From: Saitoella complicata NRRL Y-17804
Taxonomy: Eukaryota > Ascomycota > Saitoellomycetes > Saitoellales > Saitoellaceae
Length of the DNA: 64,000 bases
NCBI RefSeq assembly: GCF_001661265.1
Contig: NW_017567005.1
Span: forward strand, 62,001 to 126,000
Direction: 5' to 3'
The position numbers and the translations under genes are program-made. How positions within the stretch are numbered: position 1 is the stretch's first letter; each line of letters begins with the position of its first letter. This document shows positions 44,781-56,028 of this stretch, one piece after another. Below the pieces are notes generated by a model. It was not told where the DNA came from. It saw only the letters and a program-made list of their open reading frames with translations, and made no database searches.

Positions 44781-46490
44781 ATGTCCGGTCAAACCCACAA
44801 GACAATCAACATCAAGGATCGACCAACTGCAAGGGAATCCAATGCCTCTTCCCCGAGCTCAAGCTCCGTGTTGGCTGCTACGGCACAAGGCGCAAAGTAC
44901 CTCATCTTCCTCCAATTCTTCTCGCGCATCCTCACGTTCGGGATGAATCAATTGGTGCTGAGATATACCTCTCCGGAAGTGTTTGGCTTTGCGACGGTAC
45001 AGTTGGAGTTATTGATGATCACCATTCTCTTTCTCTCTCGCGAGGGATTTCGGAATGCGTTACAGCGTGCCGGCGGCTCTCTAGCTAAACCTGCGAAAAG
45101 CGGAAGCGGACAAGTCCAAGATGGTACTCCAGAGGGTGATGTTCAAAGGGTGATTAACCTCGCCTACCTACCCCTCCCCCTTGGCTCCTCTCTCGCATTC
45201 CTCGCCGCGTGTCTCTACCCCCGCCCTTCCGGGGTTGCACCACCATATTTCACCCTCTCCGTCTCCCTCTACTGTATCTCAACAGTCATCGAGCTCCTTT
45301 CCGAACCATGCTTTGCATTGGCGCAATACCGCACCCAGTTCTCTATTCGCGCGAAGAGTGAAGCAGCGGCGGTGCTGGGACGGTGTTTAGCGACGTTGGG
45401 CGTCACGCTGATGGCCACCAAACTCAACCACCCGGTCGGCGCACTCCCATTCGCGGTGGGTCAACTGACCTACGCTGTCCTCCTCCTCACTACCTACCTT
45501 CTCAGTACCTCCCTCCCCCCCTCCGCCCTCCTCCTCCGTTCCATCAGTCGCCCCGGAGGCGGATATTTCTTTTATCGTCCGGCATTGAATTTAGCAGCTA
45601 CGATGACAGCTCAAGGCGTCTTTAAACATGTCTTGACCGAGGGTGATAGGATGCTCATTGCGTGGCTGAGCACGGAGTATGATCAGGGTGTTTATGCGTT
45701 GGCCGTCAATTACGGCTCACTATTCGCCCGCATCCTATTCCAACCAATCGAAGAATCGAGCCGGAATCTGTTCGGGCATTTACTCGGTATCTCTAAGACA
45801 ACTGACGACGATGACAAGAAGAAGGAGACGGGCGCAGTAGCGGCCAGGGATCAGGCAAAGTCGATGCTCCTTACAACCCTCCGGCTCTACTCCCTCCTCT
45901 CCGTCCTCCTCCTCTCCCTCGGCTCGTCCTACGCCCCCATCGCTCTCCGGCTCCTCATCGGGCGACGTTGGTCATCCTCCTCTTCTTCGGCGGGCGACGT
46001 ATTGGCTGCGTATTGCTACTACCTCCCCCTGATGTCCACCAACGGAATTTTCGAGGCATTCGTCGCATCCACAGCGACACCGGGACAATTGAGAACACAC
46101 AGTATGTGGATGGTGTTGTTCTCTGCCCTCTTTGTGGGCAGTGGTTGGGTGTTTATGAGGACGCTCGATATGGGCGCAGAAGGACTAGTGTGGGCGAATT
46201 GCGTCAATCTCTTCGCAAGAATAATCTGGGCATTCCGATACATCAACATATACTTTAGCAAAGACGGGGTAGATTGGAGGGAGGGCGTGCCGAGCAAGGG
46301 ATTGTTGACGGCAGGTGTTGTCGTTGCGGCTATGGCGAGGGAGAGTGCGAGGAGGTGGGTGTGTGGGGAGTTTGGGGATTTAAAGCATTTGGGTGTTGGG
46401 GTGGTGTTGGGGGTTGGATCGCTCGTGTGCATGGTCGTCTATGAGAGGGGGTTTTTGAGGCAGGTTGGGAGTACGATTAGGAGGAGGTAG
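44781..46490 (+). CDS. RFT1: Rft1, dolichol-linked oligosaccharide translocation protein
   Basis: Single-exon, 569 residues, about 14 predicted membrane helices. It keeps the Rft1 N-terminal signature (FLQFFSRILTFGMNQLVLRY, then FGFATVQLELL and ILFLSREGFRNALQRA). Later landmarks are LSEPCFALAQ, KHVLTEGDRMLIAWLS, YALAVNYGSLFARILFQPIE and SSRNLFG. Yeast Rft1 is needed for N-glycosylation at the step where Man5GlcNAc2-PP-dolichol reaches the ER lumen; whether it is the flippase itself has been debated. The start was chosen at the first ATG of the frame. Confidence 0.95.
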   Translation: MSGQTHKTINIKDRPTARESNASSPSSSSVLAATAQGAKYLIFLQFFSRILTFGMNQLVLRYTSPEVFGFATVQLELLMITILFLSREGFRNALQRAGGSLAKPAKSGSGQVQDGTPEGDVQRVINLAYLPLPLGSSLAFLAACLYPRPSGVAPPYFTLSVSLYCISTVIELLSEPCFALAQYRTQFSIRAKSEAAAVLGRCLATLGVTLMATKLNHPVGALPFAVGQLTYAVLLLTTYLLSTSLPPSALLLRSISRPGGGYFFYRPALNLAATMTAQGVFKHVLTEGDRMLIAWLSTEYDQGVYALAVNYGSLFARILFQPIEESSRNLFGHLLGISKTTDDDDKKKETGAVAARDQAKSMLLTTLRLYSLLSVLLLSLGSSYAPIALRLLIGRRWSSSSSSAGDVLAAYCYYLPLMSTNGIFEAFVASTATPGQLRTHSMWMVLFSALFVGSGWVFMRTLDMGAEGLVWANCVNLFARIIWAFRYINIYFSKDGVDWREGVPSKGLLTAGVVVAAMARESARRWVCGEFGDLKHLGVGVVLGVGSLVCMVVYERGFLRQVGSTIRRR

Positions 46491-46637
46491 GCATGACATC
46501 AAGTTGTTAAATTTAGAACTGTGTCTACCTACGCTTGATGTGCGTACATTTCCGTCTATCTGATTCTCTCGATATCGAGGGTATACCTATCACTCCCGTA
46601 CCACAAGCCATGCAGCATGCTCAACATGTATTCACCG

Positions 46638-49600
46638 TTAAATCGCCCAAGAAGCAACCTCCTCTGCGTCCCCACCAAACCCCTCATCAATTTTCCTAAC
46701 CACAGCATCACCACAAAGCACACACTCTCCCGCAACAATCTCGTCCAACTCATCCTTTGCTTTCCTCACATCACCCCCAGTAGAAGCGGCATTCTGGATC
46801 TCAGCCTGTAACTCCGTGATCCGTCTTTGTTGCCAACGACGGAGACCTGATGACTGTACAACCCGTGTCGTGAGACAATCCCCGTGGAAACAGTGGGAGC
46901 AGGGGAAGATGTAGAATTGTCGGGTAAGTAGCGGGTATTGACAGATATAACATCTCTCGCCGGGTTGGATGACGGCGTATCTCTTCTGGAGTGACGCGAT
47001 ATCCTGCCTGATTGTCTCCGCAGACCGGGTGGAAGTATCCATATCCTTACTCAACCGATCAATCTGCCTGGAGTAATCCTCCAACGCATTGCATATCTCC
47101 TCTTTGAAATCATCGATGAGGACGAAATCAGGAAGGTACGGCATCAACTCCTCCACCTTCAACAAATCACACTTCTTCAAAATCCCCATCGCGGTCTTGA
47201 TTCCGCCGTCTCTCTTAACGACGTGTTTCGCGACTGTTAACCAGAGATTCTTGCGCAGTGTGTCATCATCCGTCGGACCATCCGCAATGGAGATAGCGAG
47301 TTCCACATCATTGTGCTTGAGCGCAAGTTCAACAGCCTGCACATACCGTCCCAGCGATGAATAGATATGCACACAACTCGCAACACGGCCATACTGCAAA
47401 CACAGCCTCAACCCCAAATCCAAATCATAGTACGGGCCATTTGCCATCGTCTTGTCTCCATCCTGCCGTCTCAGATAATGCGACAACGCCGTCTCATCCG
47501 CCGATGCAGCAACCAAGATCCCGAGAAGCGTATTGTGGACAGCAGCATCGGTGTTCCCCAGCGTGGTCGTGACGTAGGTCAAATACCTCACTGCCTCATT
47601 CCTCGTACTCCTTCCCCCGATCTTCGCATTATACGCCAACAACCCGGGAACCAAACCCCGAGGATTCAGGTTCGCGTTTCGCATCCAGATATCGACTGTT
47701 TCGGACGGAACGTGGGTCATGAGGACCGTCGCATATTTATAAAAGACCTCTGGCTCGGTTTGTTTCGAGAGCATCTGTAGTGCCTTTGACCATTCCGATC
47801 GCTCGACCCAGTATTTGAGGATAAACGACCAATCCTCAACCGCCGTCGCGAACGACAAAAGCTCCTCATTCCGACCATGTGAAGTCGTGAGGTCATAAAC
47901 CGTCTTCCGATCCAAATCACCCTTGTATCTGTTAATAAAATCTTTCCACTCGTTCTTGATAGACTCAACCTCCTCAGCGGACGACGAGGACGTATCTTCG
48001 AGCGCGTTGAGTTTCGCCATATACACCTCAACCAACCACGTGCCCACCATACACCTGCCCATCATCTCCGGCCCACTCCTCTTTTTGACAACTCCGAACG
48101 TGTCCATCTTTGCCCGCAGATACAGCCGTAAAGCATCGAGTTGTTCCCCCGCATCAATGAGAGCAAGACAAACTTCGTCAAAATCTTTACTCGTCGCGGC
48201 ATAGACCTCAGCGGCTGCGTTGTATTCTCCTTGAGTCAGGAGGTCGTCGGCGAGGGCGATGTTGACTACATCACGTTGAGCGGGGGTCGATGCGTAGATC
48301 TTTGCGGGCTCGAAGCGCTTTTGTGTGAGGAGGGTGGCGGAGACATCTCGAGTCTCATCCGTAATCACGATCTCATAAATACTCGTCGTGGTATACAACC
48401 ACAACGTCTGCGCAACCGGATCCGCGACAACCCCAAGAATACTCTCCTTCACGCTAGAAATGGGAACGGTGGTGGTCCAGACTAGGCGGCCATCGAGGCG
48501 GGATATGGCTTTGACGGTCATGTCTGAGAGAATGATGAAATGGAATCGGGAGACGAGGATATGTGCGTTTTTCTGGCCTTCGGGGGCGTGCCAGGCGGAG
48601 GGTGGAATGAGAGCATGCTCGGCGAATGGCTCGGCGGCCCCCAAAGTAAGAGGACCATGAAAGAGCCCTGATGCAGTAAGCCACGTGATATGTGGAGTTT
48701 CCAGAGTCGCATCATAGCCTTCCCCGTCTTCGGAGGGTTTTGGGGTGGTGTAGGCTGATGGACTAATCTGCAACCCAGTCGGTGATGGTGGGAACTCCTG
48801 GTAGGACGGCGCTTTGGCATCGAAGAATTCTGTCCCGAATGATGGAATACCACCATCTGATGTTCTGGTGATCTTACCAGCGAAGTAGAACATCTTCCCG
48901 GAGGCTGTGGTGAGGGTAACCACGCGCTCCTCGTCCTTCTGAGCCGGTGTACGGCCTCGTGTGGTGGCGAGAGAGGCGTTGGTGTTGGTGTAGAAGATCC
49001 CAGTGATGGAAGATTCGTCGTTGGGTGTCCGCCAAACCTGTTTCACATACCCGCCTCCATCCTTTTTCTCGGGTTGAACGGAGAGTTCGTAGATCGTTCC
49101 GGTTGAGGTGCCCACAAGTAAAGGGCCGGTGGTGCTCGAGGTGGGTGTGGTTGAAAGAGGCCAGGCGACGGACGTTATGGTGAGCCCCTTGAGTTTGGGG
49201 AGGTGTCGAGGGCGTACTGGGGTTGGTGATCGTGCAGGAAGGTAGTATATTTCTCCATTCATGGTTGCTACGAGGAGATGTGTCCCACTCGGATCAACCC
49301 ACATATCTCTAACCTCACCCACTCCCCTCCCCTTGTCTTTCGCGCCCTGCACAATCTCAATATCATCAACGCGCTCCGGATTCCCCAAATCAATCCTCAA
49401 CAACTTATTCCCTCCTGCCAGTGCCATGAGCAACAAATTCGACGCGATCCGGAGATGGGTTATTTGGACTGGGAATTGGAGAGCGACGCGCAGGAGCTGG
49501 AAGAGCGGGGTCATCTCAGAGTGGGCGACGGCGAGGCCCGTTGAGGTGAATGCGGGGCCATGGCTGGCGGGGGTGCAGAAGTTTGGCGGAGAGTTGAGGT

Positions 49601-49655
49601 CTAGGTTTTGGATGGAGGGGAGGGAGGTGTCGCCGACATACTCGTCCAGAGACAT
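46638..49655 (-). CDS. VPS18: HOPS/CORVET core subunit Vps18 (Pep3)
   Basis: Single-exon, 1005 residues. It starts with a beta-propeller (ITHLRIASNLLLMALAGGN, LLRIDLGNPERVDDIEI, MWVDPSGTHLLVAT), with the Pep3/Vps18 family pattern. The clathrin-like alpha-solenoid follows. A C-terminal RING-H2 (about residue 900 on) has CYICQYPLLTRQFYIFPCSH and HGDCL, then a second cysteine pair CVLCGD. Vps18 is a core scaffold of both HOPS and CORVET, which tether vacuolar and endosomal membranes. Vps3, a CORVET-specific partner, is also in this window but is not adjacent. Only 147 bases separate its 3' end from that of RFT1. Confidence 0.95.
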   Translation of the reverse strand: MSLDEYVGDTSLPSIQNLDLNSPPNFCTPASHGPAFTSTGLAVAHSEMTPLFQLLRVALQFPVQITHLRIASNLLLMALAGGNKLLRIDLGNPERVDDIEIVQGAKDKGRGVGEVRDMWVDPSGTHLLVATMNGEIYYLPARSPTPVRPRHLPKLKGLTITSVAWPLSTTPTSSTTGPLLVGTSTGTIYELSVQPEKKDGGGYVKQVWRTPNDESSITGIFYTNTNASLATTRGRTPAQKDEERVVTLTTASGKMFYFAGKITRTSDGGIPSFGTEFFDAKAPSYQEFPPSPTGLQISPSAYTTPKPSEDGEGYDATLETPHITWLTASGLFHGPLTLGAAEPFAEHALIPPSAWHAPEGQKNAHILVSRFHFIILSDMTVKAISRLDGRLVWTTTVPISSVKESILGVVADPVAQTLWLYTTTSIYEIVITDETRDVSATLLTQKRFEPAKIYASTPAQRDVVNIALADDLLTQGEYNAAAEVYAATSKDFDEVCLALIDAGEQLDALRLYLRAKMDTFGVVKKRSGPEMMGRCMVGTWLVEVYMAKLNALEDTSSSSAEEVESIKNEWKDFINRYKGDLDRKTVYDLTTSHGRNEELLSFATAVEDWSFILKYWVERSEWSKALQMLSKQTEPEVFYKYATVLMTHVPSETVDIWMRNANLNPRGLVPGLLAYNAKIGGRSTRNEAVRYLTYVTTTLGNTDAAVHNTLLGILVAASADETALSHYLRRQDGDKTMANGPYYDLDLGLRLCLQYGRVASCVHIYSSLGRYVQAVELALKHNDVELAISIADGPTDDDTLRKNLWLTVAKHVVKRDGGIKTAMGILKKCDLLKVEELMPYLPDFVLIDDFKEEICNALEDYSRQIDRLSKDMDTSTRSAETIRQDIASLQKRYAVIQPGERCYICQYPLLTRQFYIFPCSHCFHGDCLTTRVVQSSGLRRWQQRRITELQAEIQNAASTGGDVRKAKDELDEIVAGECVLCGDAVVRKIDEGFGGDAEEVASWAI

Positions 49656-49854
49656 GATCTGGTGGGGTGTATGCCGTTCAGGCTGGCGCGCGGTTGACCT
49701 CTAGGGAGTGTACAGCTACTGCTGTGTGCACAATTCTTGACGCGCATTTTGCACGAGACCCCTGTAAGCGTAAGAGGCAACACCTCCAAACAGCTCGAAA
49801 AAAGGTCTAGGAAACTCAGGAAGGGCTCAAAATGTTGGGAAGATATGTGTCAAT

Positions 49855-50917
49855 GTCGACCGCAACAAGGTAATCCACCAATATGCTTCTGGGAAGGATG
49901 TCTACGATATTGCAACCAACACCGTGAGGTCTCCTCGCACAGTTTACTGCATTGTGAAGAGATTCGAGGAGACAGGGCTTACTGAGCTTAAGGGCAACTC
50001 AACCTGCGGGCGCAAATCGGCTATTGACGAGTTCCTGGGCTTGGTAAGTAGACTACTACTGCTTACGGGTACCACCAAGGGCATCACTAAATGACCGCGG
50101 CAAATCAAGTACTTGTACGGCAAATACCCTACCCTCTATCAAGACAACTGTGCTGAGTTTCTCAACGATCAATTCGCTACATCTCTATCGCGCTACCATG
50201 TCACCCGCTACCTGCAAAAGATTGGATGTACCCGTAAGGTCTTAACCTTACGGGCAGCCCAGCGCAACCCCATCTTACATGCAAACCATGCCATTGAAAT
50301 GGCTGACGATACCCAAGAGCAGCTGGCATTTTTCGACGAATCAGCCGTGGATGAGGGCACGGGTTCACGAAAATTTGGATACTCACCGCGCCCTCCAGGA
50401 GAGGGTCTTTGGACATTCAACACGTTGGAGTGTGCTGCCGGCATTGACCACTGAAGGTTTGAAGGTGCTGCGGATCTTTCAGGAGTCCTTCAATGCTGAC
50501 CGATTCGTCGAATTCATCGAAGAGGACCTGCTACCAATCATTGGTCCATTCCCTGGTCCAAACAGTGTCATTGTGCTTGATAATTGTCGAATTCATCATG
50601 ATCCAAGGGTTGCTGAACTCTTAGTGAACCAACATGGGTGCCGCATTTGTTTTCTTACCACCATACTCGCCTGACCTTAACCCAATCGAGCTCTGTTTCA
50701 GCATGATGAAGGCCTGGATGAAGCGCAATAGCAACGATCCTGACGCTTGTCTCGACCCTGCCTCTTTGATCCGCAAAGCGATCGACATCTCAACACAGAT
50801 CTCAAAAAGATCCGCAATTTGTACACGGGCTGTGGTTATGCGCTGACCGGCATGGATTTGCGCCAATATGTTGATAACAACCGTCAAGTGGCCGCTCGAG
50901 CTGCTGAGCGGGTGTAG
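49855..50917 (+). mobile_element. Broken Tc1/mariner-type DNA transposon (transposase remnant)
   Basis: Five pieces of one transposase are spread over all frames. Piece 1 (49855-50094) is a helix-turn-helix part (DIATNTVRSPRTVYCIVKRF). Piece 2 (about 50113-50400) contains the first catalytic Asp (LAFFDESAVDEG). Piece 3 (about 50390-50625) has the second (VIVLDNCRIHHDPRVAELL). Piece 4 (50634-50846) has the Glu ([20 protein letters not shown]). Piece 5 (to 50917) is the C-terminus (DLRQYVDNNRQVAARAAERV). The D-to-E spacing is about 34-35. At least one stop and three frameshifts separate them, so it is dead. I could not find convincing terminal inverted repeats or TA duplications. It is plainly a fungal Tc1-like DDE transposase. 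Confidence 0.88.
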
Positions 50918-50977
50918 CTATCATTCAATAGTTAGTCTCAGTATTTTCATGAATCGAAGGAACATGTCGTTAATTAT

Positions 50978-51720
50978 TCATGTACCTGTCGTTCTCACAG
51001 ATCTCTTCCCTAACAAAATGGCTGGGAACTGCCCCACCTGCGTAGCATGCAAGTGTAGCTTACCACGCTCTTCTATGCTTAGCCTGCAGGGTCTGAACAG
51101 CAAGGACCCTTTTGTAGCGATGAGGATCATCCGCAAGTTCATTTGAAATGCCCTGGAGAGCACTGTTGGTAGCACTGTGCCTAGGTCAAGGGATGAGAGG
51201 CTTTCGAGCCTTGGACTGAGTCTGAGAGGCGTGCACGGGGGTTTGCTGGTCGAACTCGAGTTGACAAGCAGCCCTAAGCAGCCCTTGTAGGGTCGTGGTG
51301 TGTATTGATCAGGATAAAGCTGACCATTCGACCTTGGGTGTGTTGCGCTTAAGGTGGACGGCATCAATGAAGGCTTCCAAGTCGTCCTCCGTTCGTAGTC
51401 TACACCATGGCACATCCCAGCTCCTCCCACGGCAGACTTTCCTATTGATGTTGGGCTTCAGGGAGTATTTGTTGACGCCTTCGACGACCATATGATCATG
51501 ACGGAGCTCCTGGAGGGCCAGATCGATCAAAAGCTGCTCTTAGTCAGCCCAAGACCTGACTGAATTGACCGTCCAGGGTGCTTGAGGATACTTGTGGTTC
51601 TCTGCCCTAGTTACGAGAATGAGGCCTTTTTTTTCCTCTGGACTGTATTTGTAGGGCAAGAATTCTGCACTTGGCAGCAGGAGCCCTCCGTCACCGCGCT
51701 CCAGCCACGACGCGCTCGAT
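50978..51720 (-). pseudogene. Broken reading frame of unknown family
   Basis: On the minus strand, between the transposon remnant and STE11, peptides such as NHKYPQAPWTVNSVRSWAD and LKPNINRKVCRGRSWDVPWC form a colinear series that reads like a real protein. The series is interrupted at least twice. I do not recognise the family; it could be a lost host gene or part of an old mobile element. It is a fossil, and its true ends are unclear. The upstream part runs close to the STE11 start. Confidence 0.4.
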
Positions 51721-51762
51721 TCACCGCACCACCCATTGCCAGCATGGACTGGCCGTATCAAC

Positions 51763-54700
51763 ATGATGTACTCGCCAGCGCTGCATATACCCCCTCCATC
51801 ACACACTGGCCCCTTCAGACCGGGCTTCTCGTTGGGCCCGCCAACTCATGGGAGTACCGGTGGACAGAGCCAGCGAGAGTCGGTGGTGCCGAGTCCGACG
51901 AGTTCCGTGTTTGAGGAGCATAACGCAGCTGCGGCGTTGCTGGATGAAGTCACGTCGTGGAATGAGGCGCATGTTGGAGAGTGGTTGGAGTCGGTCAAGG
52001 CTGGAGCGTACGCGAAGGTGTTCATCGGTGGGTCGGAATGTCTCTGAATCGTTTGCTTCGATTACTGACCTCAACCTACAGAAAACGACATCACCGGCGA
52101 AACCCTCCTCGAAATCGACCAAGAAGCCCTCAAAGAACTAGGCATACCCAAAGTCGGGGACCGCATCCGGATCCTCGTCGCCGTCAAATCCCTCCGACAG
52201 CGGTGCTTCACCCACATCACCCGTCCACGCCCCCACCACCGTCCTTCCTCCGTGCATTCACCCGTCGCGATGGAACCGAGCAGTAGTGGTATGAGCTATA
52301 GTGGTATGAGTCTCAACAACAGCAATGGGCGACCAACGAGTATGGTGAGTATGGCCACGACGGCATACTCCCACATCGAACCTTTCGGACCCGGGAGTGG
52401 GAGCAGCCCGAGCACGAGTACGGTTAACCCACACTCGCCATACCCGCCTCCAACACCTGGGATGCTATCCTCCGGCTCATCCTTCCACAACATGGACTAC
52501 CCGTCTCGTCCCCTCTCCCCCGGCTCTTTGCCCTCAAACCCCCGCGCACCATCTCACTCGGTGAAGGCCGAGCCAAGACAGGAGACGCATATCATGTCAA
52601 TCAACGACGTCAAGGAATCCTGCGTCAAATTCATCTACCTCCAAGGCCAAACCCGCATCGTCAATATCTCCTCCTGCCCCGACACCCCCTCCATCCTCGC
52701 AAAAGCACTCAAGAAGTTTGCAATTTCCGCAACCGACCAGCCACTCAACCCCGCGCAGTGGTGCGTCTACACCGTTACCACCCCCTCTGACATCGATCCC
52801 GCAGCTTCATCCTACCCAGTGCGACTCCTCCCCGCCGTCGAGGTTGTCGCAATATGCAAAGACCCGACACGACCAGAGCGCGAAAGACTCATTCTCTGTA
52901 GGAGGGGCGAGGAACCTGGACAGGAGGAAATTAAACGCGCAAAGGGGATTGCGAGGGAGCAGAGTGAGCAGAGAGAGAAAGCTGCTATTTCCGCGAATTA
53001 TGCAGCCAAGATGAGGAAGTTGGAGGGGTTTTTCGGGGAGAGGCCGGTTTCATCAATCCCCTCAACTACGCCTACGACTGATTCTGCACCCATCCTCGCA
53101 CCCCCACCGACGGGGCAGGGGAAGCAAAATGGGGAGAGGAGTGCAGGGGGTGCGACGAAGCGCCTTCGAATGCTCTTTGGACAGCGTCCACCAAGCGAGT
53201 TGATTTCGAGTAACTTGCAGGAATACTTCCCGGGACACTCCCAAAACGTACTCGAACAAACCGTCCGGAACTCAATTCGGCACTCACAACGCATGTCCTC
53301 GATTTCCTCTTTCCAAACCCCCTATGGTCATGGGAGGAGGTTCAGTACGTCGAGTGGGATGTCGGGGATGAGTGGGATGAGTGGGATGTCGGGGAGGAGT
53401 GGGGGTTGGAAACCGGGTGTGGCGAGTATTGGGGAGGCGTGGATTTCTCAAGGATTGAAACCGCCGCCGCGGCCGAAGAGGCCCGTTAGTTTGAGGAGGG
53501 TTGTTGTGCCGACGAGTGTGCCCGTCAATGGGGGTGTAAGTAGTTCGCTTTATAAGCATCGGTTGGAGAGTGGAGTTTCGTTGGCGACGTATGCGGAGGC
53601 CCACGAGGAGGAAGAACTGGAGCAGGTGGGACAGGGACAGGGACAAAGACAGGGTGTACAGGTGGAGGATGATGATAGGGACAGTGACGTGAAGAGTCTC
53701 GCGCAGAGTATGAGGAGTTTGAAAGCGCCGTCACTCATGGTCACCTCCGAAGAAGACGAAGTCGAAGAGGAGGACGAGGATGAAGAAGGCACCTTGCGCG
53801 CGATGAGGTATTCGGAGGGATATCAACTCGGAACGGTGGGTGAGGTCGTGCCGGGGGATGAGGCTACGGCTGAGGAAGTGTTTGATGCGGAGAAGGGGAA
53901 TGGGAAGATCGATGGTGAGGAGTCGGGTTACGAGGAGGAGGATGGCGCGGTCACGGAGGACGAGGATGGGGAGACTGCGGCTGAGGGGTTGGGTGAGGTT
54001 GAGATTGAGGTTGCGGATGACCATGGACCAAGGAAGTGGATGAAGGGTGCGCTCATCGGCAAGGGATCGTTCGGATCGGTGTATCTGGGTTTGAACGCGT
54101 TGAGTGGAGAGTTGATGGCAGTGAAACAGGTTGAGTTGCCGAAGGGTGATGTGCAGGGTGAAGCACGGAAACGGAGTATGATCGATGCGCTCCAACGAGA
54201 GATGTCCCTCCTCCGCGATTTGGAACACGAGAATATTGTGAGGTACTTGGGTTCGTCCTCGGATGATACCCACCTCAATATCTTCTTGGAGTATGTTCCT
54301 GGAGGGAGTATCGCGGAGTTGCTCAACAAGTATGGCGCGTTTGAGGAGCCGTTGATCAGGAATTTTGTGAGGCAGATTTTGCAGGGGTTGAATTATTTGC
54401 ACGAGAAGGATATTATTCATCGGGATATCAAGGGTGCGAATGTGTTGGTTGACAACAAGGGCGGGATCAAGATCTCGGACTTTGGTATCTCGAAGAAGGT
54501 CGAGGCGAACCTCTTGTCCTCCGCGCCTGGCATGGCACACGGCCATCGACCTTCTCTGCAAGGAAGTGTATTCTGGATGGCACCCGAAGTCGTCAAACAG
54601 ACTTCCTACACCCGCAAAGCCGACATCTGGTCCCTCGGCTGCCTCATCCTCGAGATGATCACCGCAAGTCATCCCTACCCCACCTTCTCCCAGATGCAAG

Positions 54701-54858
54701 CAATCTTCAAAATCGGATCGAGTTGTGCCCCGGATATCCCGGAAGAGATTTCGGCTGAGGCAAAAGATTTCTTGGGAAAGACGTTTGAGTTGGATCATAC
54801 GAAGCGGCCGTCGGCTGAGGAGTTGTTGCATCATCCATTTTTGGCTACGGCTATGTGA
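51763..54858 (+). CDS. STE11: MAPKKK Ste11
   Basis: Exons 51763-52027 and 52082-54858 give 1013 residues. The SAM domain is split by the 54-nt intron ([19 protein letters not shown], then [20 protein letters not shown]). An RA-like domain lies at about 262-355 ([19 protein letters not shown]). A Ser-rich and acidic linker with SGM repeats follows. The kinase domain (about 739-1008) has [36 protein letters not shown] and [11 protein letters not shown], all intact. This SAM-RA-kinase layout is that of Ste11, which activates MAPKKs in mating, filamentation and osmotic pathways. The start is taken at the first of two adjacent ATGs (51763 or 51766) in frame; a longer start would need a non-ATG codon. 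The upstream DNA is full of relics. Confidence 0.94.
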
Positions 54859-55173
54859 GAGGAGTGATATATAACTAGGAGGAATAGGGGAAAGGGGATA
54901 GGAGGACTACTTTGCACTGTGCTTTGGAGTTTCGTTTTTGCATGGATAGATTTTGCTATATTATACCAATATTACCTAATACATACCCTAAGCATATGTA
55001 CGGCGTGTCAACGGGATGAGTATGTATGACTTTCATATTATGTATCGTACTGTTCCTCAACGCCAACAAACTCCCTGTAATGCAATTTTGGTTGCTCCTC
55101 TTTCACAACTTTCTCTCCATCCATTCTCCAACGCCTCCGAAACTCCATCTCCATGTCCATCTCATCACCCACT
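54859..55173. other. Convergent 3' region STE11-MRPL7
   Basis: These 315 bases hold the 3' untranslated regions of two convergent genes. They are AT-rich around 54955-55000, consistent with termination signals. No gene or repeat was seen. Confidence 0.45.
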
Positions 55174-56028
55174 CTATGTGGTCTTCTTAGGCTCCTTACC
55201 CGTGAAAGGTACTCCCAACGCAGCCAATAACGTCCTCGCCTCGTTATCACTGTGAGTGTTTGTCTGGCAAATCACATCGAAACCATGCATCCTCGGGTAC
55301 TGGTCGAACGTCGATTCGATTTCAGGGAAGAGGGTCAATGCGCTATCTGCGAAACCAAACGCGATGTTTCCGGTCTGATCACCAGATCTACGGGAAATAC
55401 CGTTGAAATCTCTCATACGCGGCCACACAACCTCAACAAGGGTGGTGAGGAAGCGGTACATCTGCGGCCCCTTGAGCTCCACTTGGACTGCGATTGGCAT
55501 ACCCACACGGAGCTTCCAAGGAGAGACACCGGTCTTCGCGTTCAAGATCTTTGGCTTTTGGCCGGTGATGGATTGGATCGCCATCGCTGCCGATGGCAGT
55601 ACGTCCTTCTTGAGGGTAGCTTCCTTGACGAAAGCGTGCACGATGATCTTTTCCAACTTGGGGATGTTCCTGTGATTTCTCGCCTCGGGGATTGGGAGTA
55701 TGGTCTTGTTTCCTCTCTGTGGTCTTGTGGGACGGTTCTTGTGGTAGGGGGATGATCCATCCCATGTTCGTAAGACGTTCTTCTGTGACAGATGTTCCGG
55801 GACACCGCGGTGGTCATAGGTCATGACCAGCAGATCGGGAGCGATGGTAGCATTGTAGTGTTGTTGCAGACGGTCATTCTCGAAGGGTCCGGCCTGGAAT
55901 TTGACGGATTCTGGCGAAGTGACAGGAGCTTCGATCTTGTTGGTGACAATGGGCTTCCTGGAGATGAAGCGCCGCGCTGAAGGACAGGCGGCGGCGCGGA
56001 AGGCAGTCCGTAGTGGAGCAGTGTTCAT
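55174..56028 (-). CDS. MRPL7: Mitochondrial ribosomal protein uL5m (Mrpl7)
   Basis: Single-exon, 284 residues. The N-terminus (MNTAPLRTAFRAAACPSARR) is a typical mitochondrial targeting sequence. The uL5 core includes RNIPKLEKIIVHAFVKEA, SITGQKPKILNAKTGVSPWK, LRVGMPIAVQVELKGPQMY, FLTTLVEVVWPRMRDFNGI and LFPEIESTFDQYPRMHGFDV. uL5m sits in the central protuberance of the mitochondrial large subunit and contacts 5S rRNA in bacteria. Divergent from the TFIIIC subunit gene across 200 bases. Confidence 0.94.
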   Translation of the reverse strand: MNTAPLRTAFRAAACPSARRFISRKPIVTNKIEAPVTSPESVKFQAGPFENDRLQQHYNATIAPDLLVMTYDHRGVPEHLSQKNVLRTWDGSSPYHKNRPTRPQRGNKTILPIPEARNHRNIPKLEKIIVHAFVKEATLKKDVLPSAAMAIQSITGQKPKILNAKTGVSPWKLRVGMPIAVQVELKGPQMYRFLTTLVEVVWPRMRDFNGISRRSGDQTGNIAFGFADSALTLFPEIESTFDQYPRMHGFDVICQTNTHSDNEARTLLAALGVPFTGKEPKKTT

